From Clostridia bacterium (GTDB lineage: Bacteria; Bacillota; Clostridia; Oscillospirales; Acutalibacteraceae), in NCBI GenBank assembly GCA_017465085.1, contig JAFTWW010000046.1, positions 1 through 64,000 of the forward strand: 64,000 nucleotides of DNA, given 5' to 3'. The translations under genes were made by a program, and so were the position numbers. Positions 32,913 through 41,543 of this stretch are shown in pieces (the stretch's first letter is position 1; the number at the start of each line of letters is the position of its first letter). The notes beneath the pieces are model-generated. The model did no database searches. It had not been told where the DNA came from and saw only the letters and a program-made list of their open reading frames with translations.

Positions 32913-35291
32913 CTAAAATCCTTCAATTTCAAGAAGGTCTGCCTTCTTGAACCATTCTACAACCTGCTTGTAGTCATACTTAATTTCACCCGTTAAGTAG
33001 TGGTTCTTATAGGTCTTGCCATCAACGGTGAACTCGATAACGAGAAGTCCCTGCTTTTCTATTGCGGGGATCTGAGCAATCTTAAAGCTTGAAAGGGGAG
33101 GAATCTGACCCTCGCCCGAGAGAATAACATCACCAGTTTCCACATCAGTTACCTTATATGAGGCGTATTTCTCCACCTGAGTATCATTAGCGGCAATAAG
33201 CTCTAACTTACCTGCGGTCTTGGTAGGATCGCGGAACATAAACATAACTGATTTCTGGATGCGGCAGATGGTGAAGTAGGCCATTTTCTTAACATAGTTA
33301 TAATCAATTATAGCGTCAGAGAACTGGGGCCAACCGTCAAGCATGTTCCACCAGATAATACCGCTTCTCTCGCCCTTGTTGGCGCGGAAAAGCTCTATCA
33401 TATATTTAAAGCCTTCGGATTGGAAAATCTGAGAAGCAAGGGCGAAATCCTCCAAGGTATCGGGAACGCTATCGCCAAACATTTTGTCTATCTGGAAAGC
33501 CATAAGGGGAACGCGGTAGGAGAAATCTGCGCCCACTCTATCCTCCATACAAGCGGCGTGGATCTGCCAAGCCTTGTTGTAATCAATGTGATGAAGCGAA
33601 GGCGCGGTAGCGCAAAGCTTAACGAAATCCCTGTTAGCCCAAAGGTTTTCGGGAGCAATAAATTTCTTAATGCCCTCGGGTGAGTTGCAGCCGTGGAAGC
33701 CTGTTTCACTTGCAAATCGGGCAACGCTCTTCTTATAGAAATCCTGCTTATAGTAGTGTCTGGGTCCCCAGAGATGATTTTCGGGGATGCGATGGTTCAT
33801 ACCATCCTCGAAAGCCTTGGTTGAGGTATAGGGCGAGGAGGGGAGATATTCTCTTCTGGGATCAAGAAGCTCAACTATACGGGGGAGAACCTCTCTGGTT
33901 ATATAGTTGGTTTTGGGATCATAAGCGTGAGAAATGCTTGAATCAACCTCGTTATCACCTGCCCAAAGGATGATGGAGGGATGCTGACGAAGGCGCTTAA
34001 TAACCTTAGTAGCCTCTACTCTTATCTTATCGTGGAAATCCGCATCCTGAGGATACCATGAGCAACCCATAGCGAAATCCTGCCATACAACGATACCGTT
34101 TTTATCGCAGTAATCAAAGAATTCGTTATGCTCATATACATTGCCGCCCCAGCAGCGAACGATATTGCTTCCCGATTCGCCTAAAAGCTCTAACGCCTTA
34201 GGTAAACGCTCTTTATCACGGGAGTGGAAGGCATCCATTGGTACCCAGTTGGTACCCATAGCGAACATATCCTTGCCGTTAATAACAAACTTAAATTCGC
34301 CGTTACCGTCATTATCGATATAATCGGTGCGAACAAGCTTAACCTTACGAACACCGTGGTTAAAGGTTCTGGAATCTAAAACCTCGCCATCCTTCATAAG
34401 CTCAACCGTAATCTCATAAAGGTTGGGCTCGCCCATATGCTTAGGCCACCAAAGCTTAACATTGGGAATATGGAAGGGGATAAGGTCCTGACTGTGCCAC
34501 AGCTTGCGGGTAAACTCAACCACGCTATCGCCGCAAACGCCCTTTAAATGCACCTGATAATCGTGGCAGAAATCGCCCGATAATTTGGTGCTGATGTACA
34601 TATACTGATTGGCGGGGTCTGCGCCGTCAGTCTGGTTGCGGTTATAGATATAAAGCTCCTCAATGGCATCCTTTTTATCGGTAACAAGATGAACAGATTT
34701 CCAGATACCGCCTGAAATGATACGGGGCATAATATCCCAGCCATACATATGAGCGGCCTTTCTTACTGTAACCGAGCCTGTTGTTATGGTCTGACAGGCG
34801 AAAATACCTGCTTCGTATTTAACATCGCGGGCGGCAATCATTGTGGGGGTGATGTGAACGAGAAGCTCATTTTCACCCTTTTTAATACTCCAGGCGGAAA
34901 ACTCATGCTCAACCAACATATTATCGGAGGAGCCTATGTATTCGCCGTTTAAATAGTAATCAGCGAAGGTATCAACACCCTCAAAAATAAATTGGGGGTT
35001 ATCGGCAAGGTCACCGTCAAAATCAAATGTGGTGGAATACCATAAATGACGGTTTTCAAGCTTTTGAGCTAAAAGGGTATCAACATCGTAGAAAAGGTCG
35101 GGTATAAGGCCCTCTCTCATCATATCAAGCTCAAAGTTGCCGGGCACGGTGCCTGTAATTGCAGAAACACCTTTATTATCAAGGTCACTTTTACAGGTCA
35201 TTTCGGGAGCAAAGCTCTCGCAATCCTTGTTCTCGGCAATGTAAAGCTTCCAATTGCCGTCAAGAGTAAGCTTTGATTTGTATCTTTCCAT
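32913..35291 (-). CDS. GH2 beta-mannosidase-like glycoside hydrolase (copy 1)
   Basis: A 792-residue cytosolic GH2 enzyme, most like beta-mannosidases. It has a sugar-binding jelly-roll domain with DTFADYYLNGEYIGSSDNML, an immunoglobulin-like domain with LWWPKHMGEPNLYE, and a TIM barrel with MRCWGGNVYE-like VRCWGGNVYEHNEFFDYC. The acid/base is Glu448 in LWAGDNEVDSS and the nucleophile is Glu529 in RFASETGFHG. The start is ATG 35291 after GAGAGGTG. It is a close paralogue of the upstream copy at 35520 and shares long identical blocks with it. Its own promoter carries the same upstream motif as that copy. The linkage specificity is inferred, not shown. Confidence 0.88.
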   Translation of the reverse strand: MERYKSKLTLDGNWKLYIAENKDCESFAPEMTCKSDLDNKGVSAITGTVPGNFELDMMREGLIPDLFYDVDTLLAQKLENRHLWYSTTFDFDGDLADNPQFIFEGVDTFADYYLNGEYIGSSDNMLVEHEFSAWSIKKGENELLVHITPTMIAARDVKYEAGIFACQTITTGSVTVRKAAHMYGWDIMPRIISGGIWKSVHLVTDKKDAIEELYIYNRNQTDGADPANQYMYISTKLSGDFCHDYQVHLKGVCGDSVVEFTRKLWHSQDLIPFHIPNVKLWWPKHMGEPNLYEITVELMKDGEVLDSRTFNHGVRKVKLVRTDYIDNDGNGEFKFVINGKDMFAMGTNWVPMDAFHSRDKERLPKALELLGESGSNIVRCWGGNVYEHNEFFDYCDKNGIVVWQDFAMGCSWYPQDADFHDKIRVEATKVIKRLRQHPSIILWAGDNEVDSSISHAYDPKTNYITREVLPRIVELLDPRREYLPSSPYTSTKAFEDGMNHRIPENHLWGPRHYYKQDFYKKSVARFASETGFHGCNSPEGIKKFIAPENLWANRDFVKLCATAPSLHHIDYNKAWQIHAACMEDRVGADFSYRVPLMAFQIDKMFGDSVPDTLEDFALASQIFQSEGFKYMIELFRANKGERSGIIWWNMLDGWPQFSDAIIDYNYVKKMAYFTICRIQKSVMFMFRDPTKTAGKLELIAANDTQVEKYASYKVTDVETGDVILSGEGQIPPLSSFKIAQIPAIEKQGLLVIEFTVDGKTYKNHYLTGEIKYDYKQVVEWFKKADLLEIEGF

Positions 35292-35325
35292 AAAAACACA
35301 CCTCTCGGGTTTATTTATTACTCTT

Positions 35326-35354
35326 ATTATAACTATAATACTATTATTTGGCAA
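35326..35354 (-). promoter_or_regulatory. sigma-A promoter for GH2 copy 1 and CE7
   Basis: TTGCCA (35349-35354), 17-base spacer, TATAAT (35326-35331) on the minus strand. A regulatory motif begins exactly 20 bases upstream of the -35 box. Confidence 0.8.
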
Positions 35355-35374
35355 TGGGTAAAAAGCATATTTTT

Positions 35375-35411
35375 AACGGTTTTTTTCGGGAAAAACCGAA
35401 ATTTCAGAAAC
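35375..35411 (-). promoter_or_regulatory. candidate AraC operator upstream of GH2 copy 1
   Basis: Read on the minus strand the order is TTTCTGAAATT, a nine-base insert, CCCGAAAA and ACCGTT. ACCGTT lies 20 bases from the -35 box, just as at 37976-38001. The insert makes a cggttttt/aaaaaccg inverted repeat here. Confidence 0.6.
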
Positions 35412-35438
35412 AAAAAGCCTCCCTCATTAGAGGGAGGC
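35412..35438 (-). terminator. terminator of GH2 copy 2
   Basis: A nine-pair stem gcctccctc/gagggaggc (35417-35438) with TTTTTG on the minus strand. It separates the two GH2 genes into different transcripts. Confidence 0.85.
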
Positions 35439-35482
35439 ACGTTTTACATTATATCCGTTCGCTTTGCGAACGTATTACTTCA

Positions 35483-35509
35483 CGGAACGCCACATAGGGC
35501 GTTCCCTAC
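35483..35509. repeat. dispersed intergenic hairpin repeat, inverse copy
   Basis: The inverse complement of the 535-564 element: arms ggaacgcc (35484-35491) and ggcgttcc (35498-35505), ending in ctac. A ttcgctttgcgaa hairpin precedes it. Confidence 0.65.
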
Positions 35510-35519
35510 TTCTGATTAA

Positions 35520-37904
35520 TTAAAATCCCTCAATCTCTAAAAGCTCTGCCTTCTTAAACCATTCTACAAGTTTTTTGTAGTCATATTTAGGCTCGCCCGT
35601 AAGATAGTGGTTTTTATAGGTTTTACCGTTTACGGTAAATTCGATAAGAAGAAGTCCCCGCTTTTCTATCCTGGGAAGCGCCGCCGCATCGTAGCTTGAA
35701 AGGGCGGGAATATTGCAGCTGCCCGAGAGGATAATCTCACCCGATTCGATATCGGTAACCTTATATGATGCAGTAACCTCGTTCTGTGTTTCGTTGGCCG
35801 CTACGAGCTCTAATTTATCCTCCTGCTTTGCAGGGTCACGGAACATAAACATTACTGGCTTTTGAATTCGGCGCACGGTAAAGTACGCCATCTTTTTGCC
35901 GTAATAGTAATCTACTATGGCATCGGAGAACTGTGGCCAACCGTCGAGCAGATTCCACCAGATAATACCCGTTCTGTTAGGCTTGTTGGCGCGGAAGAGC
36001 TCGATAAAATACTTAAATGCCTCGGATTGAGAAATCTGAGAGGCTAAGCAGAAATCCTCTAAGGTATCGGGAACGGTATCACCGAAGACATTATCTATCT
36101 GCACTGCCATAAGGGGTATTCGGTAGGAGAAATCGGCGCCCACCTTAATATTGGTGCAGGAGGCGTGAAGCTGCCAAGCCTTGTTATAATCCACCTGATT
36201 CATATCAGGCGCTGAGGATAGGGTTTTAACCATATCCTTAAAGGGCCAAAGATTTTCGCCTGTTAAGAATTTCTTTGCGCTTTCGGGTGAAACGCTTCCG
36301 TGGTAGCCTGTTTCACTTGCAAAGCGGGCGATGCTGTTTTTATAGAAATCTTCTTTGTAATATCTTCTCGGTCCCCAAAGGTGATTTTCGGGGATACGAC
36401 GCTTCATATTATCGGCAAATGCCTTGGGTGAGCAATAGGGGGAGGAGGGCAGATAGAGTCTGCAGGGGTCAAGCTCCTCAAGAACATTAGGGATAACCTC
36501 TCTCGTTACCCTGTTTTTGTTGGGGTCGTGGAAATGCTGCATTATGGCGGAGTCAACCTCGTTATCGCCTGCCCACATAATAATTGATGGGTGCTGACGA
36601 AGACGTTTAACTGCCTTTGTTACCTCTTTGCGCATTTCCTCAAAGAAGGCTTCGTTCTGTGGGTAAACCGAGCAGCCCATAGCAAAATCCTGCCATACAA
36701 CGATACCGTTTTTATCGCAGTAATCATAGAATTCATCCTGCTCGTAAACATTACCGCCCCAGCAGCGAACGATATTGCTTCCCGATTCGCCTAAAAGCTC
36801 TAAGGCTTTAGGTAAACGTTCTTTATCGCGGGAGTGGAGAGCATCAAGAGGCACCCAGTTGGTACCCATAGCAAAGAAGGGCTTTTCGTTTATAAGGAAG
36901 CCGAACTCACCGTTACCATCCTTATCAATATAATCGGTGCGGTTGAGCCATACCTTTCTAACACCGTAGTTAAAGGCCTTGGTATCAAGAACTTCTTCAC
37001 CGTGCTTAAGTGTTACCGTAACCTCATAGAGATTTTGTTCGCCCATATTTTTAGGCCACCAAAGCTTAGGATTAGTAATTTTTACGGGTAACACCATACC
37101 CTCACTATGCCAAAGCTCATGGGTCTGCTCAAAAACGCTATCACCGCAAACACCCTTTATATGTAAGGAATATTCCCTTGCAAAATCGCCGTCGATAGTG
37201 GTGCGGAAATACATAGCGTGGTTTTCAAAGCTTGTTCCCCTTGAGTGATTGCGAAGATACATATATGTTTCTTCAATTCGCTCTTTCTTTTTGGTTACAA
37301 CATAAACGGGCTTCCATATACCGCCCGAAATCATACGGGGCATAATATCCCAGCCGTACATATGGGGAGCTTTTCTCACAGCTATCGAAGAGTTGGTGCA
37401 GTGCTGAACCGAAATTATACCTGCCTCAAAGTGCTTTTCCCTTGCCTTTATCTCGGTGGGGTATATATGAACGAGAAGCTGATTTTCGCCCTTGATAATT
37501 CCATTAGCGGCGAATTCGTGTTCAACTAGCATATTATCCGAGGAGCCTATGTACTCACCGTTCAAATAATAATCGGCGAAGGTATCAACGCCCTCGAAGA
37601 TAAGGCAGGGCCCATCCTCTGCCTCGCCATCGAAATTAAAGGCGGTGGCATACCACAGATGGCGGTTTTCAAGCTCCTGAGCAATAAGGGGGTTAAGGTC
37701 GCAGAATAAATCGGGGAGAAGTCCCTCCCTCATCATATCTATTTCAAAGTTACCGGGAACAGTACCCGTAATAGCCTTTAAGCCCTTTTCCTTAAGCTGA
37801 GCCTCGCTCACAATATCGGTAGCGTAGGCCTTGCAGTTTTTATTCTCTTCAATATAAAGCTGCCAGTTGCCGTTAAGACAAAGCTTTGTTATGTATTTTT
37901 CCAT
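35520..37904 (-). CDS. GH2 beta-mannosidase-like glycoside hydrolase (copy 2)
   Basis: A 794-residue GH2 enzyme and a tandem paralogue of the gene at 32913. Identical stretches include FEGVDTFADYYLNGEYIGSS, PKALELLGESGSNIVRCWGG and CDKNGIVVWQDFAMGC. The acid/base Glu is in MWAGDNEVDSA and the nucleophile in RFASETGYHG. The order of jelly-roll, Ig-like and barrel domains is kept, and there is no signal peptide. The start ATG is the first in frame, close behind an AAAGGGTGTGC sequence. It differs from copy 1 mostly in the Ig-like domain and loop regions, which suggests different substrate preference. It is divergent from the AraC gene. Confidence 0.88.
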   Translation of the reverse strand: MEKYITKLCLNGNWQLYIEENKNCKAYATDIVSEAQLKEKGLKAITGTVPGNFEIDMMREGLLPDLFCDLNPLIAQELENRHLWYATAFNFDGEAEDGPCLIFEGVDTFADYYLNGEYIGSSDNMLVEHEFAANGIIKGENQLLVHIYPTEIKAREKHFEAGIISVQHCTNSSIAVRKAPHMYGWDIMPRMISGGIWKPVYVVTKKKERIEETYMYLRNHSRGTSFENHAMYFRTTIDGDFAREYSLHIKGVCGDSVFEQTHELWHSEGMVLPVKITNPKLWWPKNMGEQNLYEVTVTLKHGEEVLDTKAFNYGVRKVWLNRTDYIDKDGNGEFGFLINEKPFFAMGTNWVPLDALHSRDKERLPKALELLGESGSNIVRCWGGNVYEQDEFYDYCDKNGIVVWQDFAMGCSVYPQNEAFFEEMRKEVTKAVKRLRQHPSIIMWAGDNEVDSAIMQHFHDPNKNRVTREVIPNVLEELDPCRLYLPSSPYCSPKAFADNMKRRIPENHLWGPRRYYKEDFYKNSIARFASETGYHGSVSPESAKKFLTGENLWPFKDMVKTLSSAPDMNQVDYNKAWQLHASCTNIKVGADFSYRIPLMAVQIDNVFGDTVPDTLEDFCLASQISQSEAFKYFIELFRANKPNRTGIIWWNLLDGWPQFSDAIVDYYYGKKMAYFTVRRIQKPVMFMFRDPAKQEDKLELVAANETQNEVTASYKVTDIESGEIILSGSCNIPALSSYDAAALPRIEKRGLLLIEFTVNGKTYKNHYLTGEPKYDYKKLVEWFKKAELLEIEGF

Positions 37905-37927
37905 AAAAGCACACCCTTTCTGCTTTT

Positions 37928-37955
37928 ATTATAAGAGGGCTTTACCGAAAGTCAA
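37928..37955 (-). promoter_or_regulatory. sigma-A promoter for GH2 copy 2
   Basis: TTGACT (37950-37955), 16-base spacer, TATAAT (37928-37933) on the minus strand. Confidence 0.75.
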
Positions 37956-37975
37956 CAAAGAAAAATGGGAAAATC

Positions 37976-38001
37976 AACGGTATTTTCGGGAATTTCAGAA
38001 A
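37976..38001. promoter_or_regulatory. candidate AraC operator between GH2 copy 2 and AraC gene
   Basis: On the minus strand: TTTCTGAAATT, CCCGAAAA, ACCGTT. It ends 20 bases upstream of the minus-strand -35 box and 15 bases before the plus-strand -35 box of the AraC gene, so one site could serve both directions. Confidence 0.6.
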
Positions 38002-38015
38002 AAATAAAAATCCAC

Positions 38016-38044
38016 TTGATATAGCGGTTTTTAGTTATTATAAT
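38016..38044 (+). promoter_or_regulatory. sigma-A promoter for AraC gene
   Basis: TTGATA (38016-38021), 17-base spacer, TATAAT (38039-38044), 27 bases before the start codon. Confidence 0.75.
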
Positions 38045-38070
38045 GAAATCAAGAGAAGGAGGCGGTGAAT

Positions 38071-38889
38071 ATGTCACATAAACGGGGCCCCGAAAGATTA
38101 GTCGGCGGCTTTGAATGGTTTAGGATAGATGCTGATAGAAGAAGCGATAGCTATCCGAGTCATTGGCACGATTTTTATGAATTTGAATGGGTAAGAAAAG
38201 GCGCTTTTGTTCATTGTATGAATGATAACGAAACCCTTTTGAAAACAGGGAATCTGGTGCTGTGCACCACCTCTGATATACATTCGCTGATAGTAGATAG
38301 GGGCGAGGTTGAGCTTATAACGGTCCACTTCGATGAAAGCTATCTAACGGATACATCAAAAAAGGCCATCAGCTCCCTTAAAAACCGCGAATTTTCTTTT
38401 GATGAGAAAACCGTCAGAACACTTGATGATATTTTTGATGTTTTATCTGATATACAGGCAAATAAATTCTCAAACAAAAAGGAAAACATCAAAAACCGAA
38501 TAGAAACCATCCTTCTTTATTGTGTTGAGGCGGATGCGGGCGAAAAGGCAAAGCTCAGCGGCGTTATGGAGGCGGTAGGCTTTATCGATAGTAATTTCAG
38601 GGAAAATATATCGCTGGAAAAGGCGTCAGGTATCGCAGGGCTCTCAAGGGGCGCCTTTTCGGCTGAATTTCATAAAAAAATGGGTTGCACCTTTCAGGAA
38701 TATCTTATTAAAAAAAGAATTAAATGGGCATGTACCCTTCTTAAGCATACCGAGCTTAATGTGACTCAGGTTGCCTTTGATTCAGGCTTTCATTCCCATT
38801 CCCACTTCAGCCATAGCTTCAAAAAGCACAAGGGAACAGCCCCGCTTACTTATAGGGAAAATTATCTTAAATCTGTGAAAGTAGATTAA
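38071..38889 (+). CDS. AraC-family transcriptional regulator
   Basis: A 272-residue regulator with an N-terminal cupin sensor domain (HWHDFYEFEWVRKGAF, then LVLCTTSDIHSLIV) and a C-terminal double helix-turn-helix (about 170-265). The DNA-binding part includes ISLEKASGIAGLSRGAFSAE and the family signature VAFDSGFHSHSHFSHSFKKHKGTAP. The start ATG 38071 is eight bases past AAGGAGG; an in-frame GTG at 38065 is too close. Proteins of this build sense a sugar and usually activate glycosidase genes. It lies between the GH2 genes, and its likely operator is repeated at both minus-strand GH2 promoters. Confidence 0.9.
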   Translation: MSHKRGPERLVGGFEWFRIDADRRSDSYPSHWHDFYEFEWVRKGAFVHCMNDNETLLKTGNLVLCTTSDIHSLIVDRGEVELITVHFDESYLTDTSKKAISSLKNREFSFDEKTVRTLDDIFDVLSDIQANKFSNKKENIKNRIETILLYCVEADAGEKAKLSGVMEAVGFIDSNFRENISLEKASGIAGLSRGAFSAEFHKKMGCTFQEYLIKKRIKWACTLLKHTELNVTQVAFDSGFHSHSHFSHSFKKHKGTAPLTYRENYLKSVKVD

Positions 38890-39001
38890 AATCGTAAATC
38901 ATTAACAAAACACATAAAATATATACTTTTGCTAAAGAAATCTCATAAAAATGATGATATAATCGAAATATCCTAAAAAATTCTAAAAGTGAGGGATTTT
39001 T

Positions 39002-41485
39002 ATGATTTTTGAAAAATGGAATTTTAAGACAGGGGATATCGCTATAAACGATGTTAAATCTCCCTGCTCCTTCTATTCTGTTCTCCTTGAGAACGGCAAG
39101 ATGGAGGACCCCTTCTGGCGCGATAACGAATACGCGGCCAAGGATATGTGCAGAGCTGACTGTTCTTTCGAAACTGTGTTTACTGCAACTGCCGAGGACC
39201 TTTCAAAAGAGTATCAGACAATTCGCCTTGCGAATATCGATACCATCTGCGATATTTATCTTAACGGCAAGAAAATTGCTCACACAGAGAATATGCACAG
39301 AAGATTTGTTTTCGATGTTAAGGGCAAGGTGAAAGAGGGAGATAACACCCTTCTTATCTACATAAATTCACCCATTTTAGAGATGGAGCGCCAACAGCTT
39401 CAGCACGAAATGTTTGGCCTCGGCGATTCTATCCACGGTACAAATCAGCTTCGCAAAACCTACTGTATGTCGGGCTGGGATTGGGGTCCGATGCTTCCCG
39501 ATATGGGTATCTACGGCAAATGCGAATTCTTGTGCTTCAATAGTAAAATTGAGGAAGTAGAAATCCGCCAGAAGCACAGGGCAGACGGTAGTGTTGTTTT
39601 AACCGTCACCCCCGAAATCACAGGCGAAGCCGACACATTCGAAACCACCGTTACTCTCGGTGATAAGGTTTACACCGCAGAATATGATGATGGCGTTGGC
39701 ACGGTTGTTATTGAGGACCCTGAGCTCTGGTGGCCCAACGGTTACGGCGAGCAGGTGCTTTATACCGTAGAAACCAAGCTGATTAAAAATGGCGAAGCAG
39801 TTGATACCAACAGCCAAAGAATAGGTCTTCGCACCCTTTATGTTCATTCACTTAAAGACCAATACGGTAAAGATTTCACCGTTCAGGTAAACGGTGTTGG
39901 CATCTTCTGTATGGGCGCCGACTATATCCCCGAAGATAGCATATTCCCCCGTATTACAAAGGAAGTGCTTGACCGTCTTGTTAACGATAGCGTTAAGGCG
40001 AACTATAATATGTTAAGAATCTGGGGCGGCGGATACTACCCCTCTGATTATTTCTATGACCTTTGCGACGAAAAGGGTATCCTCGTTTGGCAGGACTTTA
40101 TGTATGCCTGCGGATGTGTTCGCTACACCAAAAAAATCGGCGAAGATCTTTCCGCCGAAATTCGCGATGTTGTAAAGCGCATCAGAAATCACGCCTCATT
40201 AACCCTCTTTGCAGGCAACAATGAAATTGAGCAATCAATTTCTTATAGAAAAGATGGCGGTACATGGAACGATTTCAAAATGGCTTATATGGAAATTTTC
40301 CATAAGCTGATGCCCGATATCTGCGAGGAAGAAGCTCCCGATGTATTCTATATTCCTTCTTCTCCCACATCCAGCTGGAACGATAAGGACCCTAACGACA
40401 CTAATTGGGGCGACTCTCATTATTGGGGTGTATGGCACGGTCTTAAGGATTTTACCGAGTATAGAAACTACTATTTCCGATTCCTTTCAGAGTTTGGTTT
40501 CCAGTCCTTCCCCTCAATGAAGACCATTGAGTCATTTACACTCCCCGAAGATAGAAATATCTTTACTCGTGTTATGGAATCCCACCAGAAAAACGGCGCC
40601 GCTAATAGCAAAATTCTTGACTATATGGCAAGAAATTACCGTTATGTAAGCGGCCTTCCCGAGCTTTGCTTTGTTTCTCAGGTTAATCAAGCCGATGCTA
40701 TGAAATACGGTGTTGAACATCTTAGAAGAAACCGCGGCAGATGTATGGGAGCGCTTTATTGGCAGATAAATGACTGCTGGCCCGTTGCCTCCTGGTCATC
40801 TATCGACTATTTCGGCCGTTGGAAAGCAACCCATTACTATGCTAAGAAATTCTTCGCTCCTGTTCTTATGTCTGTTGAGGATGCTCAGGGAAATGCGTAT
40901 CCAAAAATTACCGATGTTACCGCAAACAATTTCAATAATCCCGATGTTCCGAGAACAAATATGAGAATAAATATCTCTAACGAAACAATGAAGGATTTCA
41001 AAGGAACTGTTAAATGGTTTGTTAAGGATAATGAGCTTAACGTTATAGCTTCGGGTGATGTTGCAGTTAATTCAAAACACTTAACTGCAAACTATATCAG
41101 CACTATCGATATAGCAGAATTTGTTTCAGGTGAGGATAGATATTCACGTTTCTTCGTAGCTGAGCTTTATGATGAAAACGGAGTGTTTGTTTCAAATCAG
41201 GTGATTCTCATTTGCAAGCCTAAGCACTTCGAATATAAAAACCCCGAGGTTAAGGTGGATGTTAAGGCAGAAAACGGCAAGACTGTTATCTACCTTTGGG
41301 CTGATGCCTTTGTTCACAACATTGAGATTTCCTTTAAGAATGTTGATAGCGTTCTTTCGGATAACTTCTTCTCAATCACAGGCAAGGAGCCCGTAAAAAT
41401 TATTGTTGAAGAGGATATAGCCCCCGAGGTTATTAAGGAAGAAATTCAGATTATGTCCGTTAACAGCGCAAGTCAGAACTTCTAA
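39002..41485 (+). CDS. GH2 beta-mannosidase
   Basis: An 827-residue GH2 enzyme that matches beta-mannosidases better than the other two copies. The jelly-roll domain has IDTICDIYLNGKKIAHTENMH and MSGWDWGPMLPDMGIYG. The Ig-like domain has LWWPNGYGEQVLY. In the barrel, the acid/base is Glu408 in LFAGNNEIEQS and the nucleophile is Glu497 in FLSEFGFQSFPS, the classic mannosidase motif. C-terminal mannosidase-type Ig domains follow. It has no signal peptide, so it would split mannosyl beta-linkages of imported oligosaccharides. GTGAGGG precedes the ATG. It is transcribed after the AraC gene but from its own region. The common operator motif is absent upstream; TGATATAAT (38955-38963) is a possible extended -10. 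Confidence 0.92.
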   Translation: MIFEKWNFKTGDIAINDVKSPCSFYSVLLENGKMEDPFWRDNEYAAKDMCRADCSFETVFTATAEDLSKEYQTIRLANIDTICDIYLNGKKIAHTENMHRRFVFDVKGKVKEGDNTLLIYINSPILEMERQQLQHEMFGLGDSIHGTNQLRKTYCMSGWDWGPMLPDMGIYGKCEFLCFNSKIEEVEIRQKHRADGSVVLTVTPEITGEADTFETTVTLGDKVYTAEYDDGVGTVVIEDPELWWPNGYGEQVLYTVETKLIKNGEAVDTNSQRIGLRTLYVHSLKDQYGKDFTVQVNGVGIFCMGADYIPEDSIFPRITKEVLDRLVNDSVKANYNMLRIWGGGYYPSDYFYDLCDEKGILVWQDFMYACGCVRYTKKIGEDLSAEIRDVVKRIRNHASLTLFAGNNEIEQSISYRKDGGTWNDFKMAYMEIFHKLMPDICEEEAPDVFYIPSSPTSSWNDKDPNDTNWGDSHYWGVWHGLKDFTEYRNYYFRFLSEFGFQSFPSMKTIESFTLPEDRNIFTRVMESHQKNGAANSKILDYMARNYRYVSGLPELCFVSQVNQADAMKYGVEHLRRNRGRCMGALYWQINDCWPVASWSSIDYFGRWKATHYYAKKFFAPVLMSVEDAQGNAYPKITDVTANNFNNPDVPRTNMRINISNETMKDFKGTVKWFVKDNELNVIASGDVAVNSKHLTANYISTIDIAEFVSGEDRYSRFFVAELYDENGVFVSNQVILICKPKHFEYKNPEVKVDVKAENGKTVIYLWADAFVHNIEISFKNVDSVLSDNFFSITGKEPVKIIVEEDIAPEVIKEEIQIMSVNSASQNF

Positions 41486-41502
41486 TTTATAACTTGTAGA
41501 AA

Positions 41503-41536
41503 AAAGCACGGGTGACCGATCGGTCACCCGTGCTTT
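41503..41536. terminator. bidirectional terminator, perfect palindrome
   Basis: A 34-base perfect palindrome opening aaagcacgggtgaccga sits between the GH2 gene and the convergent pyk gene. Confidence 0.9.
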
Positions 41537-41543
41537 GCGCTTA

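Noticed and set aside
37905..37975. Catabolite-repression (cre) site in the GH2 promoter
   Set aside because: No match to the palindromic WTGNAARCGNWWNCA pattern could be made in either GH2 promoter region.
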